This document shows, piece by piece, positions 41,170 through 62,796 of a stretch of DNA of 64,000 nucleotides. Source of the stretch: Latrodectus hesperus (Eukaryota; Arthropoda; Arachnida; Araneae; Theridiidae); assembly GCA_037975125.1 (NCBI GenBank), contig CM075857.1:23548310-23612309 (forward strand), written 5' to 3'. Both the position numbers and the translations under genes were made by a program. The notes under the pieces are model-generated. The model worked only from the letters and a program-made list of their open reading frames with translations, was not told the DNA's origin and searched no databases. Position 1 is the stretch's first letter. Each line of letters starts with the position of its first letter.

Positions 41170-42960
41170 GTTCAGAGTAGTATTCAACGATTCAACCTCA
41201 GATAAGTTAAAAATAAGCCAAGGCGTTCCTCAAGGCTCAGTCTTGAGCCTCCTGCTTTTCACACTTTTTATTGCGGGAATTGAAAAAGTCATTTCTGAGA
41301 ATTGTGAGTTGGGACTTTTCGCTGGTGACATCGTTCTTTGGAGTTCCGGCTCTGATATAGAAAAGGTGGAGGAACATGTGAACCAAGCTTCGCTGTGGGC
41401 CACAAATTAAGTTTTAACCCTTCAAAGATTATTGCAAGTTTCTTTATAACTAATAGAAAATTATATCATTTTTGACCGAAAGTCTTGTATTACAATAAAC
41501 CCCTTGAGGCTTAGAAACATCCAGAGTATCTGGGCTTTATATTGGATCCTGAGTAACTGTCACTTGGAGCACCTCGCTTTAAGAGTTAGAAAACGCCTTA
41601 ACATTCTTAAATACATCTTGGGCCGTGATTGGGGTGCCGATGCTAATGCCCATAGAAACACCTATGTTTCTCTTATTCGTCCCATCTTAGAGTATGGCCT
41701 CCCCATCTACTATTGTGCCTCTCGCTCAAACCTGCAGAGTTTTAAACATGTGCATCTTAGCGCTGCAAGGTTTATTACTGGTCTTCACAACTCTTGCCCA
41801 AATGATATTGTGCTCTGTAAGGCCAATCTACAGCCTTTGAGTCTTAGGAGAAATGCATGTCTGGTGAAGTACTACAATAAGCTCGCTTGTTTTGGCTTTC
41901 AGAATCGTACCTCTAGATTTCTGGGTTCCTGAAGCGGCTCAAACGTGATAGTCCTTTTGGTCAGATTGTTTCTGATCACTTTATTGCCAGCTGAATTGTA
42001 CACCACAGTTTATAACCTACCCTTATAATTATCGACCCTTATGATTGTCTTGATGGTGTTTATTTTCATCTGGACCTTTCTGTCCAAGTTAACAAACAAC
42101 TGGATCTTCCAGACTACTTGAAACAGTTGACTCTGGAGAAAATCAGCAATGTCCCCGTGGATGCTGTTCAATTATACACTGACGGCAGTAGACTTGATAA
42201 TGGCTGTTCTGGCAGTGGCATCTATATTAGATTTCGGGATAAAGAAATAAAAATCCAGAGAAGAAATCCAGACTTCTGCTCAGTTTTTCGAAGTGAGCTT
42301 ATTGCAATTCTAGAAGGTCTGGACTCCGTCATGATGCTTCCGCAGTTAAAGGATATCTAGATCTTTACTGATAGTAGAAGTGCTATTCAGCATTTGGCCG
42401 ATTGGCATCATGTGAGGGATAGTACTAGTGCAGACATCCTCAGAAAACTAAAACATCTTTCCTATGGTCATCATGTCCACTTTCAGTGGATTCCATCCCA
42501 TGTGGATGCTGCTGGTAATGAAATTGCGGACAGTTTGGCTAGAGCCGATGCGAACGATTTGTTCTTATATGGCCTGCCACTTCTCTTACTCATATGGAGC
42601 TTTTTCTAAATTTAGGGCAACTACCATGGCTCCCTGAATTGTCCCACCTGTGCATCTTTGGTACCAGGTTAGGTGTCCTGGTGGCTCATTGGCTCTGGGC
42701 TGCAGTAGACGCGATCAAACTGCACTTGCACGTTTTCTTAGCGGCTATCTGCTTTCCATGACTTTCGTAGGTAGGTAGTAACAAACATTTCGAGACCTGC
42801 AGAAGTGTTCTTCAGTGCTGGCCTCTCCTGACCACATTTTATCTTGTTTGGGGCTTACCAAGCAAGACCTGATTCGGGATCCCATTCTGGTGCTTGACTT
42901 TTTTAAGGTGAAGGGGCTCATGGACATAATCTAGCTTTGCTGATTACGGGGATTGGAAAC
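41170..42960 (+). pseudogene. 5'-truncated LINE pol: RT, RNase H, zinc motif
   Basis: The order of pieces fits a non-LTR retrotransposon polyprotein with an RNase H domain. RT: KISQGVPQGSVLSLLLF (about 41205-41255), then LFAGDIVLW, where the catalytic F-A-D-D has lost one Asp (about 41318). RT C-terminal part: 41504-41932 (RPILEYGLPIYYCASRSN and on). RNase H: YTDGSRLDNG (about 42176), FRSELIAILEGL (about 42286), FTDSRSAIQHL (about 42363) and WIPSHVDAAGNEIADSLARA (about 42488-42547). C-terminus: SPDHILSCLG ... VLDFFKVKGLMDII, stop near 42935. At least four frameshifts and several stops break it. The 3' end reads GGAAACAACAACAGAAG. A clear target duplication was not found. Confidence 0.93.
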
Positions 42961-43848
42961 AACAACAGAAGTAGTACATTAAAATATAGAATGATTCATT
43001 ATGCTGTATGATCTAGTATTCTGGTGAGTATGTATGTTCAAGAAAAAATTTCAGTGAATGGTATATATTTTCGAGTATTTTTCTGAGGGGATATATGGTA
43101 TCGCTACTGTCATGACTTGAGGCAGTTTACATTAGTTTGAGCCTTTAACATTAATTTTGATCAAAAGGTCGATAACTTTTTGTGTATACGAAACCATTTG
43201 ATACAACAGATTGTTTCCAACCCTATATCGGCAGTTTGGAATCAGCAATGTTCTGTGCAATCACTATGATTTCACACAACAAGTAAATTTACATCAGAGT
43301 TTAGCAACTCTATTCGGCCGAAGTGTTAGCTTGGCCAGAGTGATTTCCTTATATAAGCCCTACGGAGTTCTTTTAGGATAGATTGAAGTTTAAATTGTGC
43401 ATGGTAGATCTACACCATCCAAGGTCTGACATGAGTTGATGCCCATGCTATCAGATGAATTGAATACCATTCCACCAATAAAACTCAATCAATAACTTAT
43501 AATGATCAATAACTTATAAAAAACAAATTAAGTATTTGAAGGAAAAAAAGCCAAATTGTAATATTTATATACCAAATGGTTTTATAAAAACAGCCTCGAG
43601 AGTATATTGCTTTTGACCGTACTAGGTACAATAAACGTGTATTATAAATGATGAAAGTAGAAAATTCGTAGCACTTATTTTCAATATTAACCTCAAATCT
43701 CATCATTTCTTTGAGAAACGGTATTATTTTAATTATTCTAAAATATATATTAACTAATTAATTTATCAGTTTTCTGTAGTATTCTTAAAACTAATTGTTA
43801 AAAGTTTATAATCGGATATTTCTTAATTGCTTGCTGATATTTTTTACT
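42961..43848. other. Non-coding stretch
   Basis: 43020-43480 has ordinary complexity and may be decayed element sequence, but nothing was identified. Confidence 0.4.
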
Positions 43849-44105
43849 CCAAGATAGGTGCCAAGATGTGACTAGCAAAATAGCCATCACACAAAAGCTA
43901 TCCAATTATAGGGTTACCAGGATTACCAGGAATTAAAATTTATCACCAAAGTGAATCGTCAAACTGAGTGGTACTTGATTCTACACCGAACCCAGTTAAT
44001 TAATTGAGTCAACAGAACAGATCATTCAATGCAAGGTATCTTGTTAGTAACTTGTAGTAATTTATAGCCGCTATCTTGTTAGTCACATCTTGGCAGATAT
44101 CTTTG
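43849..44105. mobile_element. MITE with 36-bp terminal inverted repeats, copy 2
   Basis: The left end 43849-43884 (core TGCCAAGATGTGACTAGCAA) and the complement of the right end 44070-44105 (core TGCCAAGATGTGACTAACAA) match over about 36 bp with six mismatches. The interior is AT-rich and non-coding. A diverged copy is at 11349-11545. Its size and structure fit a miniature inverted-repeat DNA transposon; the superfamily is unknown because no target duplication could be fixed. Confidence 0.82.
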
Positions 44106-44802
44106 TGTTAAAAAATCCAATGAATCTGACAAAGATAAGGTTATCAGAATGAGCAGAAATTAAATTTTCTTACGAAAATGTATTGCCAACTCAAGTGGTA
44201 CTTAATTCTTTCCTCCTAACCGAATTAGTTAAATAATAAAATATTCATATTAAGGAATTGTTACATATCCTATATACTCTGTCAAAGAAAATTCATAAAA
44301 ATGGCAGATATTACTGTAGCTAAAAGTTGAAAAATAATTATTTCCTGAAATATTCAACAGAATAAAAGTTGTTTAGGGAAAATTTTAGTTAGTTAAAAAT
44401 ATAGTAATATAAACAGTATCACATATAGTGTTTTTTCCAAGCCAAAACTCAGTGCAAACTATGTTTAAAAATATAGTGCTAGAAAATAAAATTGTATTAA
44501 AAAAGTAAATGTTTTATAACACAGATAAGTATAATATTTTCTAAGATATATGTTAAAAACTTAAAATTTATGTAAGACCTTTTTGTAAAGTTAACTTAAG
44601 TTTTCATTAATTTTGTATAATATTATCATTAATTAAAATGATACAAGCATTCATTCTAAGTATCAGCAATGAATTGTTGCAAATAATCCTTATATTTTTT
44701 TGTTTTGAAATAAAAATATGCATTTGTGAAATTAAAATGATAAACTTTCGTATTATTAAGGAAATACTGACTTATTTTAAGAAAGTATGTAAGCAATTAA
44801 TT
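44106..44802. other. AT-rich stretch with a partial MITE copy
   Basis: 44113-44232 looks like a further diverged copy of the MITE interior (AAGGTTATCAGAATGAGCAG ... CTCAAGTGGTACTTAATTCT ... ACCGAATTAGTTAA), directly following the MITE. The remainder shows nothing. Confidence 0.5.
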
Positions 44803-44815
44803 TATTTAAACATTC

Positions 44816-45199
44816 GGTTGTAGTTACTTATGATACTTAGATAAGCAAAGCTCACTATGCAGTTGACTATGAGATTTTAAGTCACAAGGGTGTGTCTTTC
44901 ATTTAACCAGAGCACCACGAAGGTGAAAGTACGATTTTGCTCTAAATTCCTCCGATAGATGGCACCACCAAAAATACACTCCCGTAGTTTTGATTTTGAT
45001 CTCAAGGGGGAGAAAAAAATTTTCCTACCCTTATACCTATTGTAACTGCTCAATAATCACCCACGGAAATTTCAATTCCACTGATTTAACGATCACGGAT
45101 ATCTCATGAATCAGTTCGCAATTGGCCGCTTTGTGAATCAAACCTCACATTGAGGCATTGGGAAGACTGTTGCCCAAACCACAAGGCTGCCACGGCCCT
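44816..45199 (-). mobile_element. tRNA-derived SINE, copy 4
   Basis: Minus-strand copy with head GGGCCGTGGCAGCCTTGTGG at its right end, a decayed box B near 45135, and the body blocks CCTCCGATAGATGGCACCAC, GAAGGTGAAAGTACGA and AAGCAAAGCTCAC. Flanks TATTTAAACATTC (44803-44815) and TATGTAAATATTC (45207-45219) are similar and may be a decayed target duplication, though the right one is offset from the element end by a few bases. Confidence 0.87.
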
Positions 45200-45219
45200 C
45201 TATATGTATGTAAATATTC

Positions 45220-45576
45220 TTATATATTTAATGACATAATCGCATAAAGGTACACATCATATTTAAATATACATTCTATTTATTCCATTAAGGTATTGTT
45301 ATCAGAATTTCTTATCCGTATTAAATTTTGTGAAAAATATAAATAATAAAGAAATTTTGCTTTTGAAATTAAACTTAAAATAACACTGATATTTTTTATA
45401 GACTTTTTTTAGTAACTGTGTAAAGCGATAAAAGATTTTTCATTTTTCAATATTCTTTTTTTACTTTAATTTACTCCAACGGAAACAAAAGTTTAAAAAT
45501 AAATTTGAATTTAGGAACGCAAAATAAGGTATTCATCTTGTCATAAAGTGGAAAAAGAGATTACATCCCTTTTTCA
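45220..45576. other. AT-rich non-coding stretch
   Basis: Nothing recognised except the shared motif at its right edge (45539-45603) noted with 18758-18864. Confidence 0.5.
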
Positions 45577-46094
45577 CATTTTACGTAAGAACAAGAGAAA
45601 GCACTTTAACTTAAGAAATTAATATGAAGAATGAATAACAAACTATGATTTCAGGTAAATAATTTACTTTCTCCCTTTATAAAAAAATACTTTATTTATA
45701 AATAGATTGTTATGACAAAAGACAATAATGTGCAAAGAAATAAAATTTAAATAAATACGTTGGAATTAAATTAAATTTTGGGTGAAATATAAATTTCAGT
45801 TAAGACAAATATAAATATTTATTACTTGTTTAAAAGTTACATTATTTTAGCTGCTAACTGTAATGTTTCATTCTTAAAATGTTTCACTTTTCATTGTTTG
45901 ATGCAAAATGTAATATATTTTACATAAATATGCATGTTTTTAATATAATATTTCATTTGCATTTGACTTAACATAACTTTTAAATCATTATAATCAAATA
46001 AAACTTTAAAAAGTTAAATGAATTTATGTACACTGTACTTTACTTTTAATTAATATTTTTAGTTGTATTAAATAAAATGTAAAGCTAGATGGAA
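45577..46094 (-). repeat. Unnamed ~530-bp dispersed repeat, copy B (inverted)
   Basis: Reverse complement of copy A at 34594-35140, roughly 93-95% identical by eye. Its AT tail starts at 46094 and continues, after the mariner insertion, at 46999. The two copies lie about 10.4 kb apart in opposite orientation. Confidence 0.9.
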
Positions 46095-46106
46095 TATATA
46101 TATATA

Positions 46107-48800
<2,694 letters not shown>

Positions 48801-49156
48801 GAGCCATAGTAGCCTAGTGTGTTAGGCCATTCAATTCCCAATGCAACCAAAGACCCACCGAGTACATACGATGTACATGCTCGTTAAATTTGTGTAATCG
48901 AAAGTCCTATTGTTGATCTTTGAGCAGTTAATATGGGTGTAATGGTCTGGAGGAAATTTCCTCCCCTACCAGATCAAAATTAAAATTGAGGGAATGGATT
49001 CTCTGATGGTGCCATCTATCGGAGGAATCTTAGAGAAAAGTCCTCCATTAACTTTCCTGGTGCTCTGGTTAAACAAGCGACTCAACCTTCTGACTTAATT
49101 TCGCATAACAATTGGCTAGCGAGCTTGCTTGTCCAAGTGTCATAAATAACAACAAT
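48801..49156 (+). mobile_element. tRNA-derived SINE, copy 5
   Basis: Plus-strand copy. Box A (TAGTAGCCTAGTGTGTTAGG) starts near 48807. The head is shortened: box B is reduced to ATTCAATTCCCAATGC near 48829, with about 25 bases missing between the boxes. The body (CATGCTCGTTAAAT, CTCTGATGGTGCCATCTATC, GCTTGTCCAAGTGTCATAAA) and the tail AACAACAAT follow. The lost spacing suggests it could not be transcribed from its own promoter. Confidence 0.9.
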
Positions 49157-53115
<3,959 letters not shown>

Positions 53116-53629
53116 GGACCGTGGCAGCCTAGTAGTTAGAACATCGGCCTTCCGTCCGGAAGTGTGGGTTCGATTCCCAATGCTACTAAAGACCCACTGA
53201 GTACATGCTATATACTGGCTCATTAAATCTGTAGAATCAAAAGTTCTTTATCGGTCTTTGAGCACTTATCATTGGTGTAATGGTCTGGAGAAAATTTCCT
53301 CCCCCTCCAGATAAAAGTAAAAATTGAGGAAGTGCATCTTCTGGTATTTCCATCAGAGGAGTTTTAGAGCAAAGTTTTACTTTCACCTTCGCAGTACTCT
53401 TATTAAATGAAAGACAAACATCTCTTCTAGAGAGAGTTTCCGTCCCCTGCAGATGGTGCCATTTCCTCTGGTGGTGCCATCTGTTGGAAGAGTCTTACAG
53501 CAAAGTCGAGTATTTTCACCTTTGTGGTGCTCTGTTAAACGAAAGATGCTGGCTTCTGACTTACTTTCACATAACTGTCGGCTAGCAAGCTTGGTTTGTC
53601 CAAGTGTCGTGAATAAAAACAACAACAAT
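53116..53629 (+). mobile_element. tRNA-derived SINE, copy 6, with internal duplication
   Basis: Well-preserved head: GGACCGTGGCAGCCTAGTAG, box A near 53122, and box B GGTTCGATTCCC at 53167-53178. The body is about 130 bp longer than in copy 3 because the module ending in GTGCTCTGTTAAACGAAAGA occurs twice (about 53330-53412 and 53463-53547). The tail is AACAACAACAATT. Flanks ATTAAAATA and ATTAAAATT are a possible 8-bp target duplication. Confidence 0.93.
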
Positions 53630-55400
53630 TAAAATTCACAAATCAATATCCAAAATATATGATTGATAATTAATTAGCTATTTGATGTTCTCTATTTGTT
53701 TCCTATTATTTTTCTACTTGTAAAAAACATTCAATTGTATAATATTTTCTATCTCAACATTTTCATTATTTTTCGCGTATTTTCAGTAACAAATAATAAA
53801 TATAAAATACATAAATTACTGGCATATCGCAGAAATCAGTGATTAAGTATATAAATACAATACATAATAACAAATTAAACCTCAATATAAATGTATCCAA
53901 GGTGAAAAAAAATCTCAATGTATCATAAAAATCATTTGCTTATAATATTTGATAAATTCATTGTTTGTTTTAAAAGTATTTTAAATATAACATTAATTGT
54001 AAATGATGTTCATAAACTTTGTTGTATTTCATATATTTCCTCATATCCTTTTAATATCTGTTACACTAAATAGAATAGAAAAACTGTGTTTCCAAAAAAA
54101 TATTTCCAAAAAATGCCCTGCGAGTTTACTTTGTTTAAATTTTTAAATTTTTTATGCACTTAGGTAAAAAGCTTTTTCCTCAATGTTAAAAAGCTTTAAG
54201 GGACTAAATGTGGTAGAAAAATGTTTTAGAAACGCTTCTTTAACAATTTTAATATTCTAAATGTCACAGTTATAATGGGTCTTTTTCCTTCCTTTTAACA
54301 TTGAATTACTCATATTTTTGCTTTTAATGCATACTTCATAAGGTTAAATCAACGTTTTTCTTTAAGAAAAGAATTTTGTACTTTGGTTTGAATAACTTTA
54401 ACCAATAATAAATGCAATTTAATCCCTGTACAGCAATATTCGTACCGTGGATTACTTGAAGATGATTGTTCATGAAAGGTAGCATGCATAATAATTATTT
54501 ATTTATTATAAACCTATTTATTAATCAAAATACTGTCATTTTTAGAAATCAATTTGCAAGTAGTAACTCAAATAAAATCATAAGAATTTTTAAGAAAAAC
54601 ATATGAATGCCAAAAATAATTTCCATTCCATGAGGAACATGAATAAACTACATTTATTCATAAATGGTGATAAAAACGTTTCTAATATATTAGTATTTAA
54701 GACAGTATTTTGATTGAATTTGAAATACTGAATTTGACAACCTCTTTGTGCATACCCATTTAACCAATACCAAGTGGTTTTAATATTTTCTACGTGTAAT
54801 TTAGACATTTGAAAGGACTTTGCATGGATTGTGATCTTTATTTAAGAGCTCCATTGAGGAAAGCTGTCAAACTCCAAAGCACACTTATCAACAGAAGTCC
54901 ATAAAAAACATTTAGCCCCTTTTCATTGATATCGTATTCTAATTTAAAGATTTCAAATGCTTTATTTATTTAACAAAAATTTAACTGAAAAGGAATGTTA
55001 TAGTTGTAAGTCAAAATTTCACAGATGCTGCAGAATTTGCTTTTTTCGTTAATTGAAAAATTTTATTTAATAAATTTTGTTAAAAAATACATTATTTCTT
55101 ACTTAATATTACAAACTTTATAAGGTTCATTATTTGCTACAGAATCAAACTTTAAGTAAAATGAGACTTTATTTTTTTTCAATAGAAGAGAAATAAATTT
55201 ATTAAAGAGAAATAAATTTATTTTGAGTATAAAATGTTTGACATGATGTTCCTAAAATACTATGAAAATTTTTAACAATTAAATTTCAAAGTTAAATACT
55301 GGAACAACACAACATGTCATTCTTGAGAGCATCTAATAAAAACCTATACATTTTAAAAAAATATATTTTAAAATATATTATCTAAATATTGTTTATTCGA
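53630..55400. other. AT-rich stretch with a diverged interspersed repeat
   Basis: Contains the repeat at 54073-54450. Otherwise nothing was recognised. Confidence 0.5.
54073..54450 (+). repeat. Diverged dispersed repeat, copy 1
   Basis: Aligns in the same orientation with 59866-60225. The best blocks are TTAATATTCTAAATGTCACA against TTTATATTCGAAATGTCATG, and TTTTAATGCATACTTCATAA against CTTTAATGCATACACGGTAA. Identity is perhaps 65-75%, so this is an old element with no coding trace. Confidence 0.65.
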
Positions 55401-55689
55401 CATGGCTATTTCCAGTCTAGTGGTCAAGGTGTCAGACTACGGATAGGGAGGTCCTTAGTTCGAATCCCATTGGTGGATGGCTGTACTTTCTCTCTCTGTC
55501 CATCCTGTCTTTGTCCTTTCTTTGTATGAATGGAATTGTGAATGGTTTCTTACCCTATAAACGAGTACCTATGGCATGTGTGTACTGAAGAAGTCGGACT
55601 CCATACCAAATTACGGTTCAGTTGGAAAAGTGGAGCAGCACCCCCCATATTGCCAGCCTAACTGGCAGAAGACAATAATGACAACAACC
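55401..55689 (+). mobile_element. Second tRNA-derived SINE type
   Basis: The head has box A (CCAGTCTAGTGGTCAAGGTG, from 55412) and box B (AGTTCGAATCCC, 55457-55468) at tRNA-like spacing. The body differs from the main SINE (CTCTCTGTCCATCCTGTCTT; GCAGCACCCCCCATATTGCC), and the tail is ATGACAACAACC, again of the ACAAC type. No clear target duplication. About 290 bp. Confidence 0.85.
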
Positions 55690-55814
55690 ATGGTTCATAT
55701 GTAAAAAGTACAAAATTTGGATAATGTTAGTTCTGTCTGAAAGAGTTTACGTATTTCTGAATAGAAGGATGAACAGAAATATAATTTAAGCATTATTAAA
55801 AGTGACAGTTTACT

Positions 55815-56535
55815 TTAAATCTATACAATATCTCCAACAGCAAGTTCAGTTTGTACTCCATACCTCGTTTGCTTTAAAATAGAAATATATTCTTTTTGGA
55901 ATCGAATTTTAAGTTTTTGTTTAACGGTGGGAAGGTGCCTCGCACCTTTGCAAGGATTTTGTAATTCGTTCTGGTCCAAGTCTTCAACTCAGAATTCAGT
56001 TTGGTCTTGCAAAAAATGTCTTGAAAAAATCAATCTTGCAAAAACTTTTACCAAATCAGAAGGGTCCTTTGAGTGGCAAGTGAGATGTCTTCTGTTTAGA
56101 AGAGCTTCGCACTCATACAAGGTAGTATGAAGTTCGTCGTATTGAAGTGAAGCTTTTCCCAAGTTGCATCTCAGCAATTATTTTATCATTCAACCACGCT
56201 TTCCCACCAACCACCCCACCAAAGGGTAGTTATAGGGTTAAAATGTCAGGTGATCTTCTTCAATTCATAGTGAGTAATGATAGCTTCCCAATTGATGTTT
56301 TGGAGTTCGCGTTTTTGAGTCTTACGAAATTTTTACCATTGTCCAAATAAATTGTTTTTACTCGGCCTCGACGTGAAATAAATATTCTCAAGGCAAGAAG
56401 AAAACTTTGTGGTGAGACGTCGGAAACAAGTTCAAAGTGGATGGCACGATAAACCGCACATGTGAAAATTACAATCCAGATGTAATGATTTCTCAGAAAC
56501 GAAGGACCCTAAATCAATGTGATTTAATGAACAGA
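55815..56535 (-). pseudogene. BEL/Pao-type LTR retrotransposon integrase remnant
   Basis: On the minus strand, from high to low coordinates: a region with HIDL near 56515 (possible first catalytic Asp); FTCAVYRAIHFELVSDVS (about 56470-56415); FISRRGRVKTIYLDNGKNF (about 56380-56325), whose DNG holds the second Asp; LWWGGWWESVVE (about 56220-56185), beside the place of the catalytic Glu; KASLQYDELHTTLYECEALL (about 56160-56100); and VKQKLKIRFQKEYISILKQT (about 55920-55860), ending in GDIV at about 55832. These are the integrase core and C-terminal region of BEL/Pao elements. Several frameshifts and stops break it. No LTRs, gag, protease or RT were found around it, so it is an isolated fragment. 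Confidence 0.87.
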
Positions 56536-61905
<5,370 letters not shown>

Positions 61906-62430
61906 ATGCACACCATCATGATTTCAGACATGAGGCGTATTGCAGTCTAGTACAATAATGAAGTAGCTGTAGAAGGCGAGAGGGCTCGAAAGCCATCATT
62001 ATAACGAACGCCAAGAACAGAGGAGCGAGTAAAGAAACGCTCCACAGTCATCGGTGAGGTGTCACAGAGCACTTAAAGAGGTGAACTGGCCAGATTAATT
62101 TTATAAAAATGGGCCTGCAAGCAATCATGTCCAGTAATAATTCTAAAACAAGTTGCACCCTCTGCCCTTGGAAAGGAGGAAAGATGGGACCACTGCTGAC
62201 CCTCCGGAAGGCAAGGTCAGGATTTTCTATCAGCCAAGTTGCAAAGAGCAGAAATTGTCTTATGTTTGATCTGGCTCGCAAGAAGTCTCCTAGCATTTTG
62301 AAAGGAACTAAATGCAAAGATGGATGTAAAGCTGAAGCTTACCTGTAAAAAAAGTCAGCCCGTTCATTCCCGTAAATGCCGTGATGACCTGTTATCCGCT
62401 CGGGGACTCTCTTCTTTGTTCTGGAAGACC
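61906..62430 (-). pseudogene. LINE fragment: end of RNase H and pol C-terminus
   Basis: On the minus strand, ITGHHGIYGNERADFF (about 62395-62347) matches the end of a LINE RNase H domain (H-G-I-x-G-N-E-x-A-D). The following tail includes FKMLGDFLRARSNIRQFL (about 62300-62245). In another frame come FRIITGHDCLQAHFYKINL (about 62142-62085) and a zinc motif remnant, VLCDTSPMTVERFFT, with the first Cys changed to a stop and the His and last Cys lost. At least two frameshifts. The part upstream of the RNase H end is missing, and the truncation point coincides with a hairpin (62405-62456). The 3' boundary is approximate. The plus-strand frame at 62109-62348 is a shadow. Confidence 0.82.
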
Positions 62431-62456
62431 TGTCTTCCAGAACAAAGAAGAGAGTC
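62405..62456. repeat. Perfect 25-bp-arm hairpin
   Basis: GACTCTCTTCTTTGTTCTGG and five more bases (62405-62429), a 2-base centre, then the exact complement at 62432-62456. It lies at the 5' truncation point of the LINE fragment. Confidence 0.95.
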
Positions 62457-62796
62457 GATACGTTGGTTACGCTCAAACTTTAATTATATAATATAAATGT
62501 AACCATATCAGTGAATGATCAAATTGAGATTGTTTTAAATATTTAGTGTGAAGTTAGCGAGTATTTTTTGTTAAGATTTAACACAGCGAATGAAGTTAGT
62601 GTGAAGTTTACCTTTAAGAAAACAAAGAAATTATTATTGCCTCTCTAAATTTGAATGAAGTAATGATGAGGAAGTGATTTTTTTATGTATATTGCGCAAA
62701 TACTTGGTATAAGTAATCATTTCCAGCAGTTATCTAAGAATGCACGTGTGCGACAGTACTATTCAAGAAAAGTGAGTTCTTGGCTATTAAGACTTA
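62457..62796. other. AT-rich non-coding stretch
   Basis: AGTGTGAAGTTAGCGAG (near 62547) partly recurs as AAGTTAGTGTGAAGTTTA (near 62592). Nothing else recognised. Confidence 0.45.

Noticed and set aside
53383..53628. 81-codon minus-strand frame
   Set aside because: It falls entirely within SINE copy 6, a non-coding RNA-derived element.
62109..62348. 79-codon plus-strand frame with Cys and Lys residues, at first resembling a small zinc protein
   Set aside because: The opposite strand carries RNase H and C-terminal LINE motifs in the right order, so this frame is a shadow.
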